This document shows, piece after piece, positions 48,901 to 60,900 of a DNA stretch of 64,000 bases. Every line of letters begins with the position of its first letter. Within the stretch, counting starts at the first letter, position 1. The notes beneath the pieces were generated by a model. That model was not told where the DNA came from, ran no database searches, and saw nothing but the letters and a program-made list of their open reading frames with translations. Source of the stretch: Enoplolaimus lenunculus (taxonomy: Eukaryota > Nematoda > Enoplea > Enoplida > Thoracostomopsidae). The stretch lies in the NCBI GenBank assembly GCA_030248215.1, contig JASANG010003769.1:1-64000 (forward strand). Reading direction: 5' to 3'. Both the position numbers and the translations under genes were made by a program.

Positions 48901-51900
48901 GATTTGCGGCCCAACTTAAAAGAAAAGGAGCTACCGCTAGTGATTCGGCTCAATCATGTAAGCGTTATCTGGCTGGGTGCGACCGTATACCAAAAAGTTC
49001 CGGAGCAGAGGCTGTGTTTCCTGATTTAATGCTAACTGATGATTGCTAGGATCGAATTCTTCATATCGCAAGTACAATACAATGTTATTTTTTTTGGATA
49101 TATAGAGTGGTTGCGTTTTAAAACCAATAACCAAAATTAATTTTGATTAATAATTGCTCATTGTAGCTCACGGCACGTTGCCGCAATCAAAGGTGTTACG
49201 GCTTAGCGACAATGGTTGTTCACAGACTGAAAGCGCAGTAAACGGACGTGTACAACATCTCAGTGAGGCACCCACTTCGGTTCCTGCTGTTCGTTTCGAT
49301 GCTAGTTGTTCTTTTGTAATATTAAAAACGGTATGTGTGTTCTTGGTAACCACAGTCTTGTATGTAGATGCTAGTTCTTGAGAAAATCGTGTGAAAGGTG
49401 AATAGTGAGTTGGAATGTTATCAATTTGACTTGCTGGCGTAGATCAGTGCGTCTGTTTAGAAAAATTAATCTCTCTTGTGTTTGTGTTTGAAAAAATTAA
49501 TTGAAATGAACTGTTCTCATAATATTATCTTTTTTGGCTGATTATTAGGGTTACAAGCGATTTGATTTTCGAACTGAAGGGTTTGTGGGTGCGAGCAACA
49601 GAATAAATTGTTTATAAAGGTCCGAAACAGATAAATGAATAGCTATCTACCAACTAATTTGCATATTCGCTATGCCAACTGTAGTAGTTGAGTTAGGAAT
49701 ATATCATTTTAAAAACCTGTGAGCGCTCGCTTATGAGAAATTTGCATATTGAGTTCAGAAATTGGAACGCTTTCAAATAAGTTAGCTACTCGATAATTAA
49801 AATGGTAGGTATGTGGGCTGTCACTGTATAGCTATTATCTTATACCTTCAAGTTTACTGTACAAATGAGCGTTGTAAACCATAGGGTGTTTGAGCATGGG
49901 GAATGTAAATGTTTTTGTGATTAACAATTTTGACTCTTTCAAGTTAGTTAACTCACCCATAATTAGGATTTATAAGTTTGCATCAGTCAATTGGAGTACT
50001 ACAAAAAAGGAACTGGGCGAAAATATGCGTTTGTGCTTTATAAACTTGGAATTGCCCGAGCTTCGGTCAATACATGTAGTTCCACTACGACTGGTAAGAG
50101 GCTTGTTGGCTCTGCAGTTTTAGTTATATACAGCTATTTTGCAAGGTTGAACTGGAATTCCTGTTCCGGCCGGTATTCGTTTAAAAATTCAACTCCCGTT
50201 CCTGCTTTCAAAGATGTAGGAACCGAAATTTTTACGGTTTCGTGGTAAATTATTCAGAATCATTTAAACAGTGGAAACTTTGTCTTTAAACGTGGTAATT
50301 TCGAAAATGGGTGTTTTTCAATGTTCATATTTTTCATAAGCAAAACTTAGTGATGAAATAGCTGAAAATTCGTGTAAGCCACTTGTTTGTTGGCTAGTGT
50401 TCTAAAAAGTTCAACAGTGATTACGTGATGAAAATTATTTCAAAATTCTGTACCTATTCCTGTTAGGTTTCCTGCAAAAAATTACAATTCCTGTTACTGT
50501 TCCTTTTCCGGTCAAATTTGGTCCCTGTTGCAACCCTGCTATTTTGTAATGTACAAATTTAGTTCACAAGCGAACGCAGTTTAGTTTGTAACTTCAAGAA
50601 CAGTTGTTCAAAAAGCAAACTCAAATAGCTCAATGTAGAGTTTCTTTGTTGTAGTCTAATTTACACTATTTTAGACAGAACTGTTTTAGACAGATGGCTC
50701 GGCTATAAAGCGACCGTGCCGGACGGTTAATTTTTCTCCAAAAGATTTGAATCAATCCGGAATGTTGTCTGAAGAAACGATTGATGAAGGTTAAATTGTT
50801 TTATTAATTACAGAAGTATTGTGTTTATTTTTGCTTCAAAAAGTATGTTTCTCTGTAAACTTTCAAAACAATAAATGCAAGGCGACAATTTCCAAAATTT
50901 GTTGTAATACCATTCATATTTGTTTTCAAAACCAATTATTGTAGGCGGTATTTTTAAGCCTGTTGATCGAATGCTGTTGGCTACTTCTATTCAGGCAATT
51001 GAGGCTACCCCCGGATTCGGAGGAATTTATGAGGGAGGTTCCGGTTTGGTAGTGAAATTGTTTGTATGTGCGTGAACGTTGCGCCGCTCGCTCAGCGAAT
51101 CTGAAACTTTAAAGCTATTTAGATGTTTTAATTCCTAAGGTTTCAGCAGAAAGAAGCTTTAAAACAAATTTTTGGCAATTCTTTACACATTGTTGTTCAA
51201 ATATCTGTCATATTCTAACTTACTATTTTTCTTCGACAAGATTTGCTGCTCTATAGCTCCATTACTTTAACGTCCGGTTGCACCATGTTGCCAATGTATT
51301 CAGTTTCAGATAGTGTGTCGAGTGATTTGAGTGGAAGTTCGTTCACTGCAGAAATTCGAAAGTCTCAGAATGAACTCGCAGAATTGGAATTGCAAAGGCT
51401 TATTAAGTAAGAATGTTCTATAAGTATAATCATTACCAGTCGTAGGACTGCGTGTATTAAGCGAAGCTTGGACTCACTTTACTGACAATATGCTCGTGCT
51501 ATATTAACTGGCACAGGTAATAGGCTGATTGCCAATAAATTGCGCGGAAATAATTGACAAGCTATTCTTATTTTTGCAAAATTTTATTCACTGTTTTAGT
51601 CTGTAGCAATTAATAATTTTTCGAATTCATTTGGTTCTTTCTGTTCTGGATAAAATTAATAATAACAGTGCTGTCTCCCAGATATACAGTATGCACTATG
51701 TAGTTTAGTTGAAGGTTTAAAGGATTATACTTTGATTGCTACGTTAATGAAAGTTTACCAGTAATAATGAAGCTACATAATATATTAGTCAGCTTTGTTA
51801 TAGTATCTGTTTTAAATCTTTTATTTTATGGGCTTTGTTTCAACTCGTCAGGTAATTTTTTGGATGTTTTGCTTATTTTTTCAGGAAGGATACGTTTTGT

Positions 51901-54900
51901 GATATGAATATTATCGGACAGGTGCATGAATTTAGATTATATAATAATTTGTTTGAAATATTGCGCTTATTCTCAAAAATAGGTTACGTTAGATAGACAT
52001 ATTTTTATTATTAATAAAACTTAAGTAGACATTATTTATGCTCGCTATTATCAGTAAATGCAATTATTTGGTTTTCGTTCTCAACAGTAACTGAAGAGTC
52101 TGATTTATATTTTAAGGCACATGATTATTCTTTATCATATTAATGCGTTTCTTGTTTATATTTGTAGTTTAATCTGGGCTTTATTATCGCACGTCACAAA
52201 TCAGAAGTATTCATTATTGACCAACACGCAAGCGACGAAAAACATACGTTTGAAAGTTTACAAAATAACGTTGAAATAAAATCACAGCGGCTCATTCAGT
52301 AAGTCATCCCTTTCAGAGTGTTTGCTGAAATGCTCATGAAAACTTGTGAAATTTAAATTGCACGACACTTTAGAATCACGGAACACTGTTGATCGTGAGC
52401 GCAGTAGCTTTAAGTGATAATCTCCTGTGTCCTGTTAGCGTGCTTTTTAAACTTTTCAACGTGCTCGTATACAATGTATTTATTATCGCGAGGGTATTAT
52501 GCAAAAACAATCTAACTCAACAATTGTGAGAACCTGTTTTAACATAACTTAACCTTTTTGTCGCCCGCATATTATACACACTTTATCTCTTCAACACGTT
52601 AAAACGAAATACCTAACTATATAACATATATACGTTTTATGCACAAAAATATCTCAAGTCAGACTTAGGCTCAGGGTGGCGCCGAATCCACGATTTGACT
52701 TAATCTGAATCCTTTGCTAATTAGTTGCATCTTTTAGATAGATATATCTATAATTTGTTTCAGGATTTCAACGTAATGCCAGTCGCTTAACTTTTAAACG
52801 CTAATATATTTCGTGTCCGACCTCAGTTCTGAGATTTGTTACCTGAAACAAAAATATTGATTTAAGTAACAAATTATGTATAATTTTTATTGTTCAAAAG
52901 TGAAAAAACATATTCCTGAACATTGTTGGATTCGGCTTTTGTATTCGGCTTGTTCACAGTGGAATCCAAATCCGAACTACAAATTTTTGTAGAATGCGAA
53001 CCTTTGTTGCCACCCTGCTTAGGGTATGTTGCGTAATAGTTAAACTGCTTGTGTTTCCGTTTCTGAGTTGAGTTGTTTTTTAGGTTTAAGTTGTGCTGCG
53101 CACGATACCAAGTGTTGAACCTATTTCACAACAATACATGACAGCTAGTTCATATTGTGTACAGCTTAAACGAAGTTGGACGGAGAAGGACAGCAAATAT
53201 TAAAACTTAAACATACGGTAGCTAAATATGGAAGTTCTTACTTGTTGTGACCTTTTTGAAATTGTTGCCCACGAACAGGCACCCTAATGCAGCAATATTA
53301 TTTGTCAGTACAATTTATCCGTACAGTCACAAAATTTCTAGTTTCGATTCCAATTCCGGTATATATTTGCTATTTCGATTCTGATTACAATTTCGGCATG
53401 TATTTGCTGTTCCGATTCCGGTATAATTTAGATCCGCTTTGCACCCTGCCTTAGATATTGGTTTTGATATAGAATGTTACGCAGCAGCATTGTGGTCTAA
53501 ATCGATGATGAGTAGTTTGCTGGGTTGGAGTTATTATACAAATGGATGATGTGCATTTAGTAAAACACGAGCAATGAAAATGTGAACTGTTTCAAAAAAT
53601 GAAGAAAGAACATCTATCAGACAAAATATGACAAGTATAATATATAAATATCAGGAAGATGCCTGGGCATCATAAAACGTGACGCCCATCAGTAGCTGGT
53701 AAACGCAATCCTAGTACGAGACTTTGTGCGTAATTTTTACAGTTTCTGAACCGTAATTATACCATAAAGGCAAATTTATTTGAATCGATTTGTATACATT
53801 TGCTTCAAATTATTAGTAGTTTAGCTTCAGAATACGTGAACTACAGATGAGACTAGTTTTTATGACAAAACATTTACAACGGCAAGGATTGTAGGAGGAA
53901 GATGGATGCCTTCAAGGTTTTGAAATTTGCCACTGAATATTTATTGTTTGTCTTGGGTTTCAGTGCTTTATGCTATTGAGTTTTTTGATATTTAATGTTG
54001 AACGGTATACGGGTTAGTAGGCACTAGGCATATGTCGTTAAAAGTCTATCTTAAATTTCTTTGACGTTAATATGGTACCGCATTCCGCAATTCAAATAAG
54101 CGGTTTTCCATTAAAGCGCCAGATCGGTTATGCTCAGCAACGCAGCTAACTAATCAAATTTAATAAAGATCGACGAACTACGGTTTATCTAGTAATCGGC
54201 GTCATTAGTATTTACTTAGTCTGGTAATCGAACTTGGATTGATGCGTTATACTTATGTTCGGTAATTTCAACATAAAGTGAAATTTCAGTGTTTAAAGGG
54301 TATGTTCACGGGTCAGAAAATCCGGCCCTAGCAGAATATTTCCAGGAGATTTTGGCAATTTCGGTAGTAAATTTGTTGCCATAGTTTTATAAGTGTATCG
54401 ATCTTTGTGTTTCAGGGTTTATATAAATTATGAAGGTTTAAAAGATGTAGACTTTGCGGTAGGAAAGATGACGTTGGCCTTAAGTTTTATTCAAAATAAG
54501 AAAGCCGTTTGAAATTCTAAAGTTTGGAATAAATTTTCTTGATTTTGAACAGTTGCACTGGAAAGTGAACAAAAGTTAGTTAGAAATAATGGTTAGCCTA
54601 AAAATACGGAACCTCGGGTTTTTCATATGCAAAATTTTAACAATAACCTTTGCTGGAAACCTACATCTCGTTACAACCATTGGTAACAAAACAGGTCAAA
54701 GTAGAAGAAATAGAAGAAATGACCAGCTGGAGCAAAAGTCGTATGATTCGTAAACTTTATGTGGTAGGTCTCCGGAATTTGTTCTGTTTAAACAGTATGT
54801 TTAACAGGGTTTATGGTTTCCTGGAACTTCTATCACTCATACCACATACATAACCAGTCGTAGTGGGACTACATTTATTGAGCGAAGCTCGAACACACGT

Positions 54901-57900
54901 AAGCAATTAAGGTAATATGCAAATTAGTTATTAGCTAACTATTCATTTATCGGTTTTGGAGGTTTGTAAACAATTCGTTCGGATTCCTCGCACCCGAAAA
55001 CCTTCAGTAAATTCTACTATTTATTGAAATAATTTAAAAAGTCCTGGTTTTGTCTTGTCGATTAAGCTAATATGTAAATTAGCTATTAGCTAACTATTCA
55101 ATTATCGGTTTGGGATGTTTGTAAACAGTCTACGGAGATTCCTCGCACCCAAAAACCCTCAGCCACCCTAATAATTATTGGAATAATTTAAAAAGTCCTA
55201 ATTTTGTCTCCTCAATTAAGCTAATATGCAAATTAGCTATTAGCTAACTATTCAATTATCGGTTTTGGAGGTTTGTAAACAGTTTATTCAGATTCCTCGC
55301 ACCCGAAAACCTTCAGTAAATTCTACTATTTATTGAAATAATTTAAAAAGTCCTGGTTTTGTCTTGTCGATTAAGCTAATATGTAAATTAGCTATTAGCT
55401 AACTATTCAATTATCGGTTTGGGATGTTTGTAAACAGTCTACGGAGATTTCTCGCACCCAAAAACCCTTTAATGCTAAAATTAGATTGCTTCTAACTGTA
55501 ATAATTACTGACATATTGTGGAAAGTCCTAATTTAGGCTTAATTAATTATGCAAATTAGCCTGTAGCTAATAAACGGCTTAAAATTTTAAAACCCCAATG
55601 CGAGGTTAACACCCAAAGAAATTGGCTTTCAAACAAAAAAGTTTATGAAAATCGGTTCAGCCGTTCCTGAGATTCTTTTCGGACGGACGGACATCCACCT
55701 TTCGACTCCCAAGCACAAAACATAAAACGCTTCGCGAAACGCCGAGCTTCGCTATGAGTTTCGCTTCGCTCAATAATTTACTGCGGTAATCAGAACAGTA
55801 AAACAGATACAGACAACCGTCATAAACCAGAATCTACTGTAAAATATCCTAGGATTAATAGTTGGATGCAATCCTTGATTCTCCAGATTGAAGGAGTAAT
55901 CTACGCTTAGAGCGGAATTAACAACCAGGCATATAGCCCTAATAAACTATGCATAACCATAACAACTATACCTTCTATTTTCTGTAAAAACGTTGAGGCA
56001 ATTGTGCAAGTTTTAAGTTGCCCAAATTTTAGTCGTTTCAACGAAGGCCGCAATGTGCTTCACTGGAAAAATAATTTGGTTACTTGAACGAATTGCGCAC
56101 GAATGACCTGAGATGTATACCATAAAACTCTAATTATAAATTTTTGACCTACCACATGAAGTTTGCGAATCATATGACTTTTGCCCAAGCTGGGCGTTCT
56201 TTTCTAGTATATAATATGCTCATGGTGCAACCGGAATTCCGGTTCCGGCATTTTTTCACCTTCCGGTTCCGGTAAATTTTTACCGGATTTAAAAATTCCG
56301 GTGTTATAATTTGGCCGTTTTCTTAACTTTGCTAATTTTTAAGAATCTCTTTTGAAAGCCACTTGTGCTCCGAATATAAGCCATTGATGGTGGATTTCAC
56401 TTCAGTCGACGACGAAAATCTAAAATACAACAAATAAAATAAATACCTATGTTCGACTAAGGTTGCTTCACAAATAATAGAGCAAAAAAATACGATTAAA
56501 ATGAAATTTTTGGTGAAATGCAGTTTTCACATTCCGGTTCCGGTAAAATTTTCAAATTCCGGTTCCGGTAAATTGTAATTCCGGTTGCACCCTGAATATG
56601 CTAGTGATAACAAAACGCTTTTGATGCATACAATGGGTACGTATTGCTTATGTTTCATGTAGCTTTTTTATGCGAAAGAGGAACACGAGCATCATGGTGG
56701 TTTAAAAAGGGACCGACTAAAACGTTTATTTATTACTTTGGAACAGATAAATTTGGTTCTGAAAAGCCCGATAATATAACCAAATTTAGCAGCTTTAACT
56801 AAAACAATAATTAAACTATTGAGACAGCGGTGCATTTAAACAAAAACTCTTAGAAAAAATGAATGCAGTAGTCGGCCGACTGGCTGAATCAGCATCTGCT
56901 GCTAGTGCTGCGTCAACAAGGACGTTCGGGAAAACACCTTTACGGCGACGACGGCTGCGGCAACCACGGTGCGACCTGATATTAATTTACCGGAAACCGG
57001 AACCGGATATGGATATTAAATTTTTTACCGGAACAGGAACCGGATACCGGAAATTGTATATATTGAAACAATTTATTTTTCGCAGTATTTTTAGTGTGAT
57101 CAAGGTTTTCGTCTGTTATAAACTTTATAATAGCTGCTGATATATTGAAATAATACAAAAATGCATTTAAATCTCGCTCGCTTATGTTAAAAATAGCTAA
57201 AACGTATCGAAACTTGAACTTCTGGAATTGCCCAGAAATGTAATCGCAGCCAGATATTAAAGACGTTTACTTGTAAAAAGCAATTTTATTATTCCGCATC
57301 ACAACCGTAAATATTCGGTATTTGGTAGCTTTATACCGGATACGGATATCTGTTTTGCCGGATAATAAACCGACGGATCGTACTCTGATGACGATTGCCG
57401 GCAACAAATCGAACAGTTACATTGACAACAATGAAGCGAAGATGCGGGCAAATCAACTGAGACTGCCAATCAAAAGACAAAAACGTGTCAGAGGTTGAAC
57501 GGGATCCGTTGTGCGATCTCCAGTCAGTTATACTTGCCCCATGTCATGATGTCAGCTTGGTTTACTATAAACGAAAGCTAACTGTTTACAATTTCGCGGT
57601 GTATCAGCAGGTAAAGCCAAACAGCGCTTACTGCTTCTTGTAGGACGAGTCAGTAGATGCTCAAGTCCATTGGAAAAAATGATCGAACGAAATAGGAAGC
57701 TGTTTACTGAAGTATCTCAACTGTCTGGATGTCAAAGTAACTGACATATCCGTCTACTCAGACACGTAAGCGAGTCAAAATCGGAACATCTACGTTTCTG
57801 CAGCTCTGCTACATTGTGTTGCTTACAGCTAATTTCTTTGCGAAGTAGGCCACTTCTTTACTCTATTGCATTTTATATCGTACACACTGTAGGAACCTCG

Positions 57901-60900
57901 TAGTCTTCTGTATAATCAAATCGTGCTTGCTTGTTTGTGTGCCAAATTGTTTGAAGAATAATTTTACTTTCACGTTCAGCCGTCATGTTGAAGTAGTGCA
58001 AGATAAATTTCTTGAGTAAAGACACTTCTATATTGAGGTGGTTTCGATGCATGGCGCAACTGAATTTGCTCAAAAGCTTGCAAGTTATCCTCGGAGCGCG
58101 CCAAAACATCCGTTCTAAACTGTTAGTTGGAACAGTCGGGACATTAAGCGGGTATATCAGCTCGCAAACACCTGTACCAGCAACCGAAGTCGTTTACTCA
58201 GCTGGCGAAAGGGTTCAAAGTTTTTCATTACGAAAAGGCGCAACCAACAGAGGTTTTCTTCAAATATAGAAATAGCGACGTTGAATTTAAGGACATAAAC
58301 GTCTAGTCAACGCGGCAGACCACAACCTGTCTACAATGTCCGCCGGGAACTGGCATATATTCGGTCGATTCCTATTACCGAGATCACGAAGAATGACTTT
58401 GACTTAGTGTCTTTAGTTGATGCTGTAAGTAGTCACCAGTGATATGTATCGGCAATAATGCTACGAGCCGTTTCGGGCTTCATGGGCACCTGTGGATCGA
58501 CTGCCGAAGCGAATCCGCTCGAAACATTGACCTTTTTTAAAATTCAGTAATAAAACGCAAAAACTGACGACCTACATTATTAATTACATCGATAATGTGT
58601 AGGAAAATGACATGTTATTTAAAGATCCTGTCTAAATTTTTATAACTTTTGGTGATAAATACTCAGAAATGACGCTAGTGAGAGTGACAGGGACTTGTCT
58701 AAATCGTTTTAAGAGTGAGCAAAGTTTACTGACCTTATTTGAATACTTTTTGAAGTATATCCGGTCCACTAAGAAACAATTAATGAGTTAGATTTTTTGC
58801 AGTGAAAATTTGCACTGTCAAACGTTTATGGAGATTACGCAAAAACGCTTAACTCCTATTTCATGGGCTGCAGAGGGGATAGTGACATGCCTTTTTGTCA
58901 ATAATCAGCCCTTCTACACTTCAATATCACCAAGTAACATATTGATTGTAATTTGAGCTACCAAATAAATCAGTTTTCATCGATTATTGAGAACTCAAAT
59001 TTTATGAGAATTAGATTGATTTTGCATAATACCCTAATTAGCATGATGAAACCGGAGGTGAAAAATACCGGACCCGGAGGTAAACGAAACTTTCCGGAGC
59101 CGGAGGTGAGGCGAAATTAGGTAGAAAAATGATGGTGAGCTTGTTAGTTTTAGCCAATATATGCAATATGTTGTTACGTTGTTTGGTTTTACGCTAATTT
59201 TCTTTGAAATTTTGGAAATTCTTTACAGAAAATTGTGACAAAAGTAAAACAAAATGCTCTAAAGACATAAATTTTGCAAAATTATGCAAAAATTTTACAA
59301 CCGAAATTGCAGGAATTTCCGGCAAAAATTCTACCAGAGCCAGAGCCGGCGGCCGATTTTCTGCCGTAGCCGGAGGCAGACCTCCGGTTGTATCCTGCTA
59401 ATTAGCAGAACCAATGCGATTGTTTCCAATATCCGACTGTTTCAGAGCGAAAAGCATGAACTTTAGTTGTGTACAAGAACAGATCGTTCGTGATAATATG
59501 GACGTGTTCACCACGAATGGTTTTTCTTTTGATACAGACGACCAAAGTTAGTTTGAGCACATTCCGTTATTTGAGAACCTTTCTGAATATAGAACTACGA
59601 AGCATTTTGTATCAGTTGCATGAAACATTTTGCTAATTACAAGCGCTGGGTCTATTCTTAGAAGGCATTTTTGTGTTATTTACACGTTTTAATGTGCAGT
59701 TAATTATCTTAAAAGTTCGTGTGTCCTCCAGGATGGCAACAAAGGTTTGGATTCGGATTCGGCAAAAACTTTTGGTTCGGATTCGGTTGTGTAAAAGCCG
59801 AATCGAACAGGGTTCGGCAATGTTTTTCAGTTTTAAACAACAAAAATTTTAAATATCTTGTTATATTAATAAAGAAATTTTGTTTCAATTCACAAATCTG
59901 AAAATTGAGGTCGGGCACGAAATATAGTAGCGTTTAAAAGTTAGGCGGGTGGCATTGCGTTGATATTCTGAAACAAATTACAGATATATAACTGAAATTT
60001 GCACAAGCAAGAGTCTGATTCGGATTCAGCAAATTAGCAATGGATTCGGATTCGGCGAATTAGCAATGGATTCTTATTAGGTCGTATCGTGTATTCGGTG
60101 CCACCCTGGTGTCCTCTTAACCAAATTACTTTTCTAGAAGAAATAGTTGCTATTTGGTTTTTATAGAACCTCCTGGTGATCGTGTGCTACTGACTGCTGT
60201 TCCAGTTAGCGCTCGTTGGATTTTCGATAAGTCTGGTATGTCAGATCAAATAATTATTCTGATTTTTGCGCGAGAATAGATTTTTTTTGTGCACTTGTCA
60301 TTTTTGTTGAGCTACATTATGACTCGTAAACAAGTCCTGGTAAGATTTATGTCGACACATAGAATTACGACTGCCAACGTTCTTGTTAGAAAACTGCTTT
60401 TGTCATTTTAGACATTGAAGAAATAATTGATAAGCTTGCGTCGCTACCGGTAAGTCCACGTTTTGCTAATCTTATAACGGACAGTATACATCTGGTCGCA
60501 TGAATACCGGGAACCGAAATCCCAAAAACTGTTATAGTCTGTTCCGTACTAGTAATGATTCAATTATTGTTACATAAAGTTTGGCAACGAAATTTCATAT
60601 CATCATCGATGATCGTATTTGTTAGGTTCAACTAGCAGAACAAACCAGTAGCGGGATGAAAAAACGACAACCGATTACTTCCTGTCATCCTCGTGTTTTT
60701 TGTTGTCTTTACTGTTTCTATGTGAGAGTTTTGGCTAACTGTGATCTCTAAGTTACATTTTATATATCTAATATATTACTTTGTATTGTGTTAATAGGGT
60801 GTGCTACACCGACCATCAAAACTAACCAACATGTTTGCAAGCAGGGCGTGTCGGAGCAGTGTAATGATTGGGACAGCTTTATCAGGATCGCAGATGTACA

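Noticed and set aside
54293-54385. Possible PMS2 exon in intron 15 (frame with [14 protein letters not shown])
   Set aside because: Its phase fits neither neighbour, and the true exon (59446-59546) aligns gap-free with the human protein and joins in phase on both sides.
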